64,000 bases of DNA from Taklimakanibacter sp021828105 (GTDB taxonomy: Bacteria > Pseudomonadota > Alphaproteobacteria > Rhizobiales > Aestuariivirgaceae), in the NCBI GenBank assembly GCA_021828105.1, contig JAKATG010000017.1, positions 62,001 to 126,000 of the forward strand, given 5' to 3'. The position numbers were made by a program, and so were the translations under genes. This document shows, piece after piece, positions 17,402-26,144 of the stretch (position 1 is its first letter; the number at the start of each line of letters is the position of its first letter). The notes below the pieces were generated by a model. It worked only from the letters and a program-made list of their open reading frames with translations, made no database searches and was not told where the DNA came from.

Positions 17402-17514
17402 ACCCTCACCCTGAGGTGCGAGCGAAGCGAGCCTCGAAGGGTGTGTTGCAGCATGTTCACTTCATCCTGGTGGATGCTTCGAGGGCCGCTACGCGGCCAC
17501 CTCAGCATGAGGGT
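17402..17514. repeat. Dispersed intergenic palindrome of rhizobial type
   Basis: Outer arms ACCCTCACCCTGAGGTG (17402-17418) and CACCTCAGCATGAGGGT (17498-17514) are near-perfect inverted copies. Inside lie GCGAGCGAAGCGAGC and a second CTCGAAGGG/CTTCGAGGG dyad. Elements with CCTCA..CTGAGG outer arms and CGAAGGATG-like inner parts are scattered between genes in Rhizobiales. It separates xylA from the isomerase/epimerase gene and could act as a transcript-end or mRNA-stability hairpin. Confidence 0.75.
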
Positions 17515-17539
17515 GTTGAGAGAGATGGTCCACCGCTTT

Positions 17540-18850
17540 CTAAAAATAGGTGTTCACCAGATTCTCGAGAGCTTCCTGCCGGCCAGAGCGGGGCTTGGGA
17601 TCGATGCCGTCCTTGAGCACGCGCCCGGCGATATCGGCGAGGCTCTCCTTGCCCGCAAGCATCGCCTTGTTCTTCGGCTCCTCCCATTTGGCATAGCGCT
17701 TGTCGACCTCGGCCTTGAGCTTGCCGTCCTCGACCATCTTCGCCGCCATGATGAGGGCGCGGGCACAGGTATCCATCGAGCCCACATGAGCATGGAGCAG
17801 ATCGTCGGGATCGATCGACTGGCGCCTGATCTTGGCGTCGAAATTCATGCCGCCCGTGGTGAAGCCGCCGGCTTTGAGGATCTCATAGAGAGCGAGCGCC
17901 AACTCGGGCATATTCGTGGCGAACTGGTCGGTGTCCCAGCCCGACTGATAGTCGCCGCGATTGAGATCGATCGAGCCGAAGATGCCGAGCGCCGAAGCGA
18001 GCGCGATCTCATGCTCGAACGTATGGCCGGCCAGGATCGCGTGATTCTGCTCGATATTGACTTTCACTTCCTTCTCGAGCCCGTTGGCTTTCAGAAAGCT
18101 GTAAACCGTCGCTACGTCATAATCATATTGATGCTTGGTCGGCTCCTGCGGCTTGGGCTCGATCAGGATCGGACCCTTGAAGCCGATCTTGTGCTTGTAG
18201 TCGACGACGAGATTGAGGAAGCGGCCGGCCTGGGCGAGCTCGCGCTTGAGATCGGTGTTGAGCAATGTCTCATAGCCCTCGCGCCCGCCCCACATGACAT
18301 AGTTCTCGCCGCCCAATTCCCGCGTGACATCGAGACAATGCTTCACCTGCGCCGCGCAGTAGGCGAAGACGTCGGGATCGGGATTGGTGGCGGCCCCCGC
18401 CATGAAGCGGCGGTTGGAGAACATGTTCGCCGTGCCCCACAGGAGCCTGACGCCGGTCTCGTCCATCTTCTTGTGGAGATAGGCGGCAATGGTCGAGACA
18501 TTGCGGTTGAACTCCTTGAGGGAGGAACCTTCGGGCGCGATGTCGAGATCGTGGAAGGTGAAGAACGGGACGCCGAGCAGCCGCAAGGTCTCGAACATCA
18601 CATCCGCCTTGCGGCGGGCATGGTCCATCTGGTCGCCCGGCTGATGCCAGGGCCTCAAGAAGGTTTCGCCGCCGAAGGGATCGAGGCCCGGCCAGCACAG
18701 CGTATGCCAGTAGCAGACAGCGAAGCGCAAATGCTCCGCCATGGTCTTGCCGAGAAGCTTGCGCCTCGGATCATAGAAGCGGAAAGCCAAGGGGTTGGTG
18801 CTGTCCGGTCCTTCATATTTGACCGGCTCGGTCACGGAATAGAAATTCAT
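17540..18850 (-). CDS. xylA: Xylose isomerase
   Basis: The 436-residue metal-dependent enzyme converts D-xylose to D-xylulose. The signature FFTFHDLDIAPEG holds the active-site histidine, ILIEPKPQEPTKHQYDYD the metal-binding glutamate and lysine, and NIEQNHAILAGHTFEHE the second metal site. It begins four bases after the xylB stop, in the order lacI-like regulator, xylB, xylA. Length and motifs fit type II isomerases of proteobacteria. Confidence 0.97.
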   Translation of the reverse strand: MNFYSVTEPVKYEGPDSTNPLAFRFYDPRRKLLGKTMAEHLRFAVCYWHTLCWPGLDPFGGETFLRPWHQPGDQMDHARRKADVMFETLRLLGVPFFTFHDLDIAPEGSSLKEFNRNVSTIAAYLHKKMDETGVRLLWGTANMFSNRRFMAGAATNPDPDVFAYCAAQVKHCLDVTRELGGENYVMWGGREGYETLLNTDLKRELAQAGRFLNLVVDYKHKIGFKGPILIEPKPQEPTKHQYDYDVATVYSFLKANGLEKEVKVNIEQNHAILAGHTFEHEIALASALGIFGSIDLNRGDYQSGWDTDQFATNMPELALALYEILKAGGFTTGGMNFDAKIRRQSIDPDDLLHAHVGSMDTCARALIMAAKMVEDGKLKAEVDKRYAKWEEPKNKAMLAGKESLADIAGRVLKDGIDPKPRSGRQEALENLVNTYF

Positions 18851-18853
18851 GGA

Positions 18854-20305
18854 TCAGATCTCCCTGATGGCCGGATAGATTTGCACATAGCGCTCATAGG
18901 CATGTTCATAGGCCTCGCGCGCTTTCGCTTCCGGCTTGATGCTTTTCGCGATCCTGGGCGGCGTGCAGACCTTGCGGAAATTTTCACCCGTCGCCGCGAT
19001 CAGGCCGAGCCGTGCTGCGCCAAAGGCGCCGCCGAAGTCACCGTCGGCCGGGACATCGACGGTGAGATCGAGTGCCGTGGCGATGATCTTGAGCCACAAT
19101 TCCGAGCGCGAGCCGCCGCCCACGGCGGTGACCCGCTCGACCGTCGTACCCGCGGCCCTCAACGCCTCGAGACTGTCGCGGAAAGCAAAAGCGACGCCGT
19201 CGAGCACCGCATGGGTCAATGTCTTGGCGTCGGTCTCATGGCCGAGCCCCATCACGAGGCCGCGGATCTGCGCATCCGCCACCGGCGTGCGCTCGCCCGA
19301 GAGATAGGGGAGGAACAAGGCCGAAGACGGGCCTGACAGTGTCTTGCCGAGCGCCGCGGTGAGCTTGGGCGCCGGAATCTTGAGCAGGCCCGCCAGCCAT
19401 TCGAGGCTCGCCGCCGCCGACAGGATCACGCCCATCTGATGCCAGGTGTCGGGCACCGCATGGCAGAAGGCATGCACGGCGCGCGCCGCATTGGGCATGA
19501 AGCGCTCATTGGAGACGAAGAGTACGCCCGAAGTGCCGAGCGAGACGAAAGCCTCGCCGGGCTTGACCGCGCCGATGCCGCAAGCGGCCGCCGGATTGTC
19601 GCCGCCACCTCCCGCCACCACCGGGAGCTTCGGCATGCCCCAGCTCTTGGCAACCTGCGTGGTCAGCCGTCCGGTCGCATCCGTGCCTTCGAAGAGTTTC
19701 GGCATCTGGTCGCGCGACATGTCGGTCGCCTCGAGGAGCTCATCCGACCAGGCGCGCTTTTCGATATCGAGCCAGAAGGTGCCGGAGGAATCGGACATGT
19801 CGGAGGCATACTCGCCCGTCATGCGCAAGCGCACATAGTCCTTGGGCAGCAGCACCTTCTTCACGGAATCGAAGACGCGCGGCTCGTGCTTCTTCACCCA
19901 GACGAGTTTCGGCGCGGTGAAGCCGGCGAGCGGGATGTTGCCGGCGATCTTGCGGGCCCGAGGCTCGCGCTCCTCGATGTCGCGGCATTCGGCGAAGGAG
20001 CGGGCATCGTTCCACAGGATCGCCGGCCGCAGCACCTTGTCGTCCTTGCCGAGCAAGGTCGCGCCATGCTGCTGACCGGAGAGGCCGATGCCTTCGACTT
20101 GCGCAATCGCTTTCGGCTTCTGGCGGGCGAGCGCCTTCACCGCCTTGCCGCAGGCCTTCCACCAGTCTTCCGGCGCCTGTTCCGACCAGCCGGGATGGGG
20201 CCGCGACACGCTCAATGCGGCAGAGGCCGAAGCCACGATCTTCTGCTTCTCGTCGATCAGCACGCCCTTGACCGATGAGGTTCCTATGTCGAGCCCCAGA
20301 TACAT
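18854..20305 (-). CDS. xylB: Xylulokinase
   Basis: The 483-residue FGGY-family kinase phosphorylates D-xylulose to enter the pentose phosphate pathway. LGLDIGTSSVKGVLIDE is the N-terminal phosphate-1 motif, GIGLSGQQHGATLL is typical for XylB, and VTAVGGGSRSELWLKIIA is the C-terminal FGGY motif. GTGAGGG precedes the ATG. It follows the LacI regulator by eight bases and precedes xylA by three, so all three are one operon. Confidence 0.96.
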   Translation of the reverse strand: MYLGLDIGTSSVKGVLIDEKQKIVASASAALSVSRPHPGWSEQAPEDWWKACGKAVKALARQKPKAIAQVEGIGLSGQQHGATLLGKDDKVLRPAILWNDARSFAECRDIEEREPRARKIAGNIPLAGFTAPKLVWVKKHEPRVFDSVKKVLLPKDYVRLRMTGEYASDMSDSSGTFWLDIEKRAWSDELLEATDMSRDQMPKLFEGTDATGRLTTQVAKSWGMPKLPVVAGGGGDNPAAACGIGAVKPGEAFVSLGTSGVLFVSNERFMPNAARAVHAFCHAVPDTWHQMGVILSAAASLEWLAGLLKIPAPKLTAALGKTLSGPSSALFLPYLSGERTPVADAQIRGLVMGLGHETDAKTLTHAVLDGVAFAFRDSLEALRAAGTTVERVTAVGGGSRSELWLKIIATALDLTVDVPADGDFGGAFGAARLGLIAATGENFRKVCTPPRIAKSIKPEAKAREAYEHAYERYVQIYPAIREI

Positions 20306-20313
20306 CCCTCACC

Positions 20314-21339
20314 TCATGGCAGATTGTCGCGCAGGAATATGTCGATGCGGATGCGTTCCTGTGCCTCGATCAAGGGCGCATTGTCGGCCTTGGCGAGAAG
20401 CACGCGCACCGCACTTCTGACTTCGTGGCCGGCATCCTGGTTGATGATCGCATCGACCGTGCCCTTGATCAGCGCCTTGCGCGCATGATTGGTGAGCTCA
20501 TGGGCGATGAAGACGATGTCGCGCTCACGCCGGGCCTTCTCCAGCGCGACGATGATGCCGCGCGTGCCGCCGCCGGCATTGTAGATGCCGATGAGATTGG
20601 GATGCTCCTTGAGGAGCTGGGCCGTCACCTCCTCGACGCGCTGCCAGTCGTCGCGGCCCTCGCGTACGGGGAGAATCGAGAGATGCGGATATTCATGGGT
20701 CATGATCTGCTCGAAGCCAAACTGGCGCTCGATGTGATCGCGCAGCGCCAATGATCCGGCGATGAGGCCGACCTCGCCCCTGCGTCCGCCTAAGAACTTG
20801 CCCATCAGGCTCGCGGCGGTGCGCCCGGCCGAGGTGTTGTCGATGCCGGCATAATGCACGCGCTTCGAGCCCGGCACGTCGGAGACGAGGGTGACGACCG
20901 TGACGCCGCGCTGGCTGAGCCCGCTAATCGCCTCACGCACACTCGGGTGATCGAGCGCCACGACGGCGACGCCGTCATAGATGTCGCCGATCTGGTCGAG
21001 GGTCTGAGCCAGCACATTGCCGTCGAAGACATCGGTCAGGCGCATGTCGATGACAACGCGCTCGGGCGCCATGCGTTCGGCGGCGGCGCGCACTTCCTCG
21101 CCGAGCTGCACCATGAAAGTATTGTTGCCGGTCGGCAGCACGAAGCAGAAACGGTAGTCGCGCGAGCGGGCGAGCCTGGCGGCCAGCCGGTCCGGCTGGT
21201 AGTTCAGCTGGCGGATGGCGGCTTCGACGCGCTCGACCGTGACCTTGCGCACGCCGGTACGGTGATTGAGCACGCGGTCGACCGTGGCGACGCTGACGCC
21301 TGCCGACTGCGCGACATCGAGGATCGTGATTTTTCCCAT
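20314..21339 (-). CDS. LacI-family transcriptional regulator of the xylose operon
   Basis: From the ATG at 21339 the protein has 341 residues. ITILDVAQSAGVSVATVDRV followed by LNHRTGVRKVT is the LacI helix-turn-helix and hinge. The rest is a periplasmic-binding-protein-like effector domain (for example VHYAGIDNTSAGRTAASLMG). It probably represses xylB-xylA until the sugar binds, because it is the first gene of their operon. An ATG eight codons upstream is in frame but would add residues before the helix-turn-helix. The effector is inferred from context. Confidence 0.9.
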   Translation of the reverse strand: MGKITILDVAQSAGVSVATVDRVLNHRTGVRKVTVERVEAAIRQLNYQPDRLAARLARSRDYRFCFVLPTGNNTFMVQLGEEVRAAAERMAPERVVIDMRLTDVFDGNVLAQTLDQIGDIYDGVAVVALDHPSVREAISGLSQRGVTVVTLVSDVPGSKRVHYAGIDNTSAGRTAASLMGKFLGGRRGEVGLIAGSLALRDHIERQFGFEQIMTHEYPHLSILPVREGRDDWQRVEEVTAQLLKEHPNLIGIYNAGGGTRGIIVALEKARRERDIVFIAHELTNHARKALIKGTVDAIINQDAGHEVRSAVRVLLAKADNAPLIEAQERIRIDIFLRDNLP

Positions 21340-21409
21340 CTCGCGAAGCAGCTTGGACCACAAGCGGCGATCTTGTCAATTTTTGATGTGCGCCTATCAG
21401 GCTTTATGG

Positions 21410-21438
21410 CGAACTGTTAGAAATCCTCTAATGGTTCG
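21410..21438. promoter_or_regulatory. Inverted repeat upstream of the LacI regulator gene
   Basis: CGAACTGTTAG (21410-21420) and CTAATGGTTCG (21428-21438) match as inverted arms at 9 of 11 positions around AAATCCT. The dyad lies 70-100 bases before the regulator start and just after the glucokinase stop. It could be an autoregulatory operator or the end of the glk transcript. It lacks the central CG usual in LacI operators. Confidence 0.4.
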
Positions 21439-21451
21439 ATCTCATGTTCAG

Positions 21452-22408
21452 CTAGAGAGGCGGTTGATTAAGCGCGGCGGCGCAACCCTTGAAGGCGGGG
21501 AAATCGTCCATGATCACGTAAAGCGGCACGGCGTTGAGATCGAGGCGGCCCTTTTCCTCGAAGACCCGGCGGAACGACCCTTCCTGCAGTTTCTTGACGA
21601 TCGACGGCGCGATGCCGCCCGCGAGATAGACGCCGCCTTGCGCCTGCATCATCATCGCCGCATCGCCGGCAAGGCGCGCCAGCCAGGTGATGAAGTGATC
21701 GAGCGTCTTCACCGCATCGCGATCGCTGCCGTTAAGTGCTGCCTGCAGAACCTGCTCGGGCGTCGAGAGTCGCGCCGGGCGACCGGCGAGGCGGGTAATC
21801 GTCCGGTAGATCAGCAGGAGGCCGCCGCCGGTGACGGCGAATTCCGATTCGAAGACGGTGCCGGGCTCGGTCATAGCTTCGCGCAGGTCGAATTCCTCCC
21901 GCGTCGCGACGGGCAGATTGACATGCCCGAGCTCGCCCGGCAGCGCCATCCACCCGCCTTGCGGCAAAGGCGCCAAAGCCGCCATGCCGAGGCCGGTGCC
22001 GGGACCCAAGACGATCTTCAGCCGGCGCGGCGGCAGTGCGGCGCCGCCGATCTGCACCAGATTGACCTCTTTCAAATGCGGGAGTGACAGCGCCAAGGCC
22101 TCGAAATCATTGAGAATGATCAGCCGCTCGGTCCTGAGACGGCCCTTCAGCTTGGGGCGGGAGATGATCCAGTCGCGATTGGTGAGCAGGAAGTCCTCTT
22201 CCATGACGATGCCGGCGACCGCGATCGCCGCGGCGGCGAGCTCGTCGATGCCCTGGCGGTCGAGGTAGGCGCGCGCCACGTCCTCGAGCGAGCCGAACTC
22301 ATCGTTCTTCAGCCGCTCGATGCGCGTGATCTCGACCGAGCCTTGCGCGACCAGGCCGAAGCGCGAATTCGTCCCCCCGATATCGCCCACCAGATTGAGC
22401 TTCGCCAT
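21452..22408 (-). CDS. glk: Glucokinase
   Basis: The 318-residue hexokinase-fold enzyme phosphorylates glucose with ATP. LVGDIGGTNSRFGLV is the N-terminal phosphate motif, ILNDFEALALSLP carries the catalytic aspartate, and LGPGTGLGMAAL plus LPGELGHVNLP are standard in Glk. GGVYLAGGIAPSIVKKL is the adenosine motif. It lies upstream of the lacI-xylB-xylA genes on the same strand with a 113-base gap and diverges from the BMP transporter genes. Confidence 0.93.
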   Translation of the reverse strand: MAKLNLVGDIGGTNSRFGLVAQGSVEITRIERLKNDEFGSLEDVARAYLDRQGIDELAAAAIAVAGIVMEEDFLLTNRDWIISRPKLKGRLRTERLIILNDFEALALSLPHLKEVNLVQIGGAALPPRRLKIVLGPGTGLGMAALAPLPQGGWMALPGELGHVNLPVATREEFDLREAMTEPGTVFESEFAVTGGGLLLIYRTITRLAGRPARLSTPEQVLQAALNGSDRDAVKTLDHFITWLARLAGDAAMMMQAQGGVYLAGGIAPSIVKKLQEGSFRRVFEEKGRLDLNAVPLYVIMDDFPAFKGCAAALNQPPL

Positions 22409-22535
22409 TCCGCATTCCCATCTTCGATGGCCGGAGCCTTAAAGCCATATTTTGCTGCAGACAACCCGACCCCGCCAATTGACAGTGCCGGAAGGCTTTG
22501 ATCAACTGGTAAAAACCATAACAGTGGAGGGAACG

Positions 22536-23537
22536 ATGCGTCTGTCACGGCGAGAGCTCATCAAATATGCAGGTTCGGCGGCAGCCCTGCCACTTCTGGG
22601 CGGAGCGACGGCTTCCGCCAAGGATGTGATCAAAACCGCGGCGATCTACACGGTGCCGGTCGAGCAGCAATGGGTGAGCCGCATCCATAAGGCGGCACTC
22701 ACCGCCAAGGAGCGCGGCGACATCGACTACACCTTCTCGGAAAAGGTCGCCAATACCGACTATGAGCGGGTGATGCGCGAATATTGCGAGGCGGGCCATC
22801 AGCTCATCATCGGCGAAGCCTTTGCGGTCGAAGACGCGGCGCGCGCCGTCGCCAAGGATTATCCCGACCGCGCCTTCCTCATCGGCTCGAGCTTCAAGCC
22901 CGATGCCGCGGCCAATCCCAATTTCTCGGTGTTCGACAATTATATCCAGGATGCCTCCTATCTCACCGGCATGATCGCCGGCGCCATGACCAAGGGCAAT
23001 ATCGGCATGGTGGGCGGCTATCCCATCCCGGAAGTGAACCGGCTGATGCATGCCTTCAAGGCGGGCGTCGCGGAGACGAAGCCCGACGCCAAATTCCAGG
23101 TCGCCTTCATAGGCTCCTGGTTCGATCCGCCCAAAGCCAAGGAGACCGCCTTTGCCCAGATCGATGCCGGCGCCGACCTCCTATATGCCGAGCGTTTCGG
23201 CGTCTCGGACGCGGCCAAGGAACGGAAAGTTCTGGCGATCGGCAATGTGATCGACACCCAGGCGGATTATCCCGATACGGTCGTCGCCTCGGCCTTGTGG
23301 CATTTCGAGCCGACGCTCGATGCCGCCATCAAGGCCATCCAGGACAAGGCCTTCAAGGCCGAGGACTACGGGCAATATTCCTTCATGAAATTCGGCGGCT
23401 GCAGCCTGTCGCCGCTCGGTACATTCGAGGGCAAGGTGCCGGCCGATGTCATGAGCAAGGTCAAGGCCAAGGAAGAAGCGATCAAATCCGGCGCCTTCAC
23501 CGTCACGATCGACGATTCGGAGCCGAAATCATCCTGA
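22536..23537 (+). CDS. BMP-family ABC transporter substrate-binding protein
   Basis: The 333-residue exported protein begins MRLSRRELIKYAG, a twin-arginine signal, so it may be exported folded. The mature domain matches Bmp/PnrA-like binding proteins (AIYTVPVEQQWVSRIHKAAL, MIAGAMTKGNIGMVGGYPIP). GGAGGGAAC precedes the ATG, which settles the start. It leads an operon with an ATPase and two permeases. Relatives bind nucleosides, bases or other small molecules. The sugar genes around it do not fix the ligand. Confidence 0.9.
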   Translation: MRLSRRELIKYAGSAAALPLLGGATASAKDVIKTAAIYTVPVEQQWVSRIHKAALTAKERGDIDYTFSEKVANTDYERVMREYCEAGHQLIIGEAFAVEDAARAVAKDYPDRAFLIGSSFKPDAAANPNFSVFDNYIQDASYLTGMIAGAMTKGNIGMVGGYPIPEVNRLMHAFKAGVAETKPDAKFQVAFIGSWFDPPKAKETAFAQIDAGADLLYAERFGVSDAAKERKVLAIGNVIDTQADYPDTVVASALWHFEPTLDAAIKAIQDKAFKAEDYGQYSFMKFGGCSLSPLGTFEGKVPADVMSKVKAKEEAIKSGAFTVTIDDSEPKSS

Positions 23538-23541
23538 TGAA

Positions 23542-23579
23542 ACCCTCGCCCCGCTTCGTCATGCTCGCAGGGCGAGGGT
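23542..23579 (+). terminator. Hairpin between binding-protein and ATPase genes, overlapping the next ribosome site
   Basis: ACCCTCGCCC (23542-23551) and GGGCGAGGGT (23570-23579) form a perfect 10-bp stem just after the binding-protein stop. There is no T run, so it more likely protects the upstream message or attenuates the transcript than ends it outright. The 3' arm also supplies the GCGAGGG ribosome-binding sequence of the ATPase gene starting at 23585. Confidence 0.6.
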
Positions 23580-23584
23580 AGAGA

Positions 23585-25102
23585 ATGACCGACACCGTCC
23601 TCAAACTCGAGCGCATCTCGAAGCGCTTCGGGCTGCTTCTTGCCAATGACGCGATCTCCTTCGACCTGAAGCGCGGGGAGATCGCGGCCCTTCTCGGCGA
23701 GAACGGCGCCGGCAAGACGACGCTGATGAACATCCTCTTCGGCCATTATGTCGCCGATGAGGGCGCCATCAGCGTCGGAGGCCGAACGCTGCCGCCCGGC
23801 CAGCCGCGTGCCGCGATCGAAGCCGGCATCGGCATGGTGCATCAGCATTTCACCCTTGCCGACAATCTGACCGTGCTCGACAACATCATGCTCGGCACCG
23901 AGAAACCGTGGCGCCTCCATTCGGCGAAGGGTGACGCCCGCCGGCGCCTCACCAGATTGGCCGAGGATTTCGGCCTCCGGGTCGCGCCCGACAAGAGCGT
24001 GGCCGAGCTCTCGGTCGGCGAAAGGCAGCGCGTCGAGATCCTGAAAGTGCTCTACCGCGAGGCCCGCATCCTCATCCTCGACGAGCCGACCGCGGTGCTG
24101 ACGCCGCAGGAAAGCCAGACGCTGTTCCAGACCCTGAAGAAGCTCACGCAAAAGGGCCTCTCCATCATCTTCATCTCGCACAAGCTCCATGAGGTGTTGA
24201 GCGTCTCGGACCGCATCTTCGTCCTGCGCTCGGGCAAGCTCGTCGCCGAACGCGCGACGCAAGCGACGACCCGCCAGGAGCTCGCCGAATTGATGGTCGG
24301 CCGGCCGATCGCCGAGCCCAGGATCGAGCCCCAAGCGCCGGGCGATGTCCATGTCGATGTCAGATCCGTCACGACAAGCGACGGTCTCGAGCGCGCCGAT
24401 CTCACGCTCCATGGCGGCGAGATCCTCGGCCTCGCCGGCGTCTCGGGCAACGGCCAGACGGCGCTCGCCAATCTCCTGAGCGGCCTCACCCGCCCGCACA
24501 GCGGCTCTTTGCATATTTTCGGCGAGGATGCGGCCCACTGGACGCCCGACATCGTGACCCGCCGCGGCATCGCCCGCATCCCGGAAGACCGCCATGCCGA
24601 GGGCCTCATTGCCGACATGTCGGTCACCGAGAATGTGATCGCCGAGCTCTATCGCGAGGAGCGCTTCAACAAGCGCGGCTTCCTTGATTGGCGCGCCGCG
24701 GAAGGTTTTGCCCGCGATATCATCGTCAAGTTCGACGTCAAATGCCCCTCGCCTGTGGCGCGCGTGCGGCTCCTTTCCGGCGGCAATATGCAGAAGCTGA
24801 TCCTGGGGCGCACTCTGTCGCTGACGCCGCGCTTCATCCTCGCCTGTCAGCCGGCGCGTGGATTGGACATAGGTGCCGTCGCCTATGTGCATGAGCATCT
24901 GATCGAAGCGCGTAAGCGCGGCGCCTCGGTGCTCCTCATCTCGGACGATCTCGACGAGATCCTGAACATCTCCGACCGCATCGCCGTCATCTATCGCGGC
25001 CGCATCTCTAAAGCCCTGGCGCGCCGGGACGTCAGCATCAAGGAGCTGGGCCTGATGATGGCGGGCCATGGCTTTGGCGAAGGAGAGGCGCATGCGGCTT
25101 GA
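23585..25102 (+). CDS. ABC transporter ATP-binding protein with two ATPase domains (nucleoside/BMP type)
   Basis: The 505-residue protein has two fused nucleotide-binding domains. The first carries LLGENGAGKTTLMNILFG (Walker A), LSVGERQRVEILKVL (signature) and ILILDEPTAVLTP (Walker B). The second has GVSGNGQTALANLL and LSGGNMQKLILGR, with the degenerate Walker A common in this family. Energy coupling occurs at the cytosolic face. It overlaps the first permease gene by 11 bases. The set matches the BMP-type nucleoside importers. Confidence 0.93.
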   Translation: MTDTVLKLERISKRFGLLLANDAISFDLKRGEIAALLGENGAGKTTLMNILFGHYVADEGAISVGGRTLPPGQPRAAIEAGIGMVHQHFTLADNLTVLDNIMLGTEKPWRLHSAKGDARRRLTRLAEDFGLRVAPDKSVAELSVGERQRVEILKVLYREARILILDEPTAVLTPQESQTLFQTLKKLTQKGLSIIFISHKLHEVLSVSDRIFVLRSGKLVAERATQATTRQELAELMVGRPIAEPRIEPQAPGDVHVDVRSVTTSDGLERADLTLHGGEILGLAGVSGNGQTALANLLSGLTRPHSGSLHIFGEDAAHWTPDIVTRRGIARIPEDRHAEGLIADMSVTENVIAELYREERFNKRGFLDWRAAEGFARDIIVKFDVKCPSPVARVRLLSGGNMQKLILGRTLSLTPRFILACQPARGLDIGAVAYVHEHLIEARKRGASVLLISDDLDEILNISDRIAVIYRGRISKALARRDVSIKELGLMMAGHGFGEGEAHAA

Positions 25103-26141
25103 ACCGCGCGAGCAGCCTTCGCTCTTCGTCACCTTGCTCTATCCGGCGCTGGCGATCCTCGCCACGCTCGTCTTCGCCGGCATATTGGTGAGCTTCAGCG
25201 GCGCCAATCCCTTCTCGGTCTTCTTCCTCGTCTTCAAGGGCGCCGCCGGCTCGCAATTCGCCTTTCTCGAGACGCTGACCCGCGCCACGCCTTTGATCTT
25301 CACCGGCCTTGCCGCGGCCGTCGCCTTCCGCGCCAAGTTGTGGAATATCGGCGGCGAGGCGCAGCTCTATATGGGGGCGGTCGCCACCATCGTCTTCGGG
25401 ACCGGGCTTCTGCCGTGGCCTTCGCCCATCCTGGTCCCGATCCTGCTCGTCGTCGCGGCGCTCGCCGGGGCACTTACCCTGCTCGGCCCCGCCTTCCTCA
25501 AGGTGCGCTTCGGTGTCGATGAGGTGGTGACGACCCTGCTCCTCAATTTCATCGTCATCCTGTTCGTGAGCTTGCTGCTCGAAGGTCCGCTCAAAGACCC
25601 GATGGGGCTCGGCTGGCCGCAGACCAAGAAGGTCATCGCCGAAGCGCAATTGCCCAAGCTCATCCAGGGCAAGCGGCTGCATTTCGGCTTCATCCTGGCG
25701 CTCGCCGCCGCCGTCGTCGTGTGGATCATCAATACGCGCATGGCGCTCGGCTATGAGATGAAGGCCGTGGGCTTCAACCCGCGCGCCGCGCGTTTCGCCG
25801 GCATGAAGGTCGACCGCATCACATTGAAGACGGCATTGCTCTCGGGCGGGCTTGCGGGCCTCGCCGGCCTTTCGGAAGTGGCCGGCCTCAAGGGCAATCT
25901 CACCCTCGATCTGTCGCCGGGCTTCGGCTATGCCGGCATCGTCGTCGCCATGCTAGCGCTGCTCCACCCTCTGGGCGTCGTCGCCGCGGCGATCTTCGTC
26001 GCCGGCATCTTCGTCGGCGCCGATGCGATGAGCCGCAGCGCCCAAGTGCCGAGCTATATCGCGCAGGTGATGGTGGCCACGGCCCTTCTCGCCATGGTCA
26101 CGGCGCTCATGTTCACTCGCTACCGCTTGCGCTGGAAATAA
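25092..26141 (+). CDS. ABC transporter permease (BMP/nucleoside type), first
   Basis: From ATG 25092, preceded by AGGAGAGG, the protein has 349 residues and about eight to ten hydrophobic helices. FTGLAAAVAFRAKLWNIGGE, LNFIVILFVSLLLEGP and GFGYAGIVVAMLALLHPLG are typical of the inner-membrane permeases of this family. The start lies within the end of the ATPase gene. The partner permease follows after three bases. Confidence 0.9.
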   Translation: MRLEPREQPSLFVTLLYPALAILATLVFAGILVSFSGANPFSVFFLVFKGAAGSQFAFLETLTRATPLIFTGLAAAVAFRAKLWNIGGEAQLYMGAVATIVFGTGLLPWPSPILVPILLVVAALAGALTLLGPAFLKVRFGVDEVVTTLLLNFIVILFVSLLLEGPLKDPMGLGWPQTKKVIAEAQLPKLIQGKRLHFGFILALAAAVVVWIINTRMALGYEMKAVGFNPRAARFAGMKVDRITLKTALLSGGLAGLAGLSEVAGLKGNLTLDLSPGFGYAGIVVAMLALLHPLGVVAAAIFVAGIFVGADAMSRSAQVPSYIAQVMVATALLAMVTALMFTRYRLRWK

Positions 26142-26144
26142 GCG

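Noticed and set aside
17402..17514. Insertion sequence remnant
   Set aside because: Inverted ends are present but there is no transposase fragment and no target-site duplication; the form fits a dispersed rhizobial palindrome.
17441..19336. A 631-codon plus-strand frame
   Set aside because: It is antisense to xylA and part of xylB, with no recognisable domain and a composition typical of shadow frames.
23366..25132. A 588-codon minus-strand frame
   Set aside because: It is antisense to the double-domain ABC ATPase, which has complete Walker and signature motifs on the plus strand.
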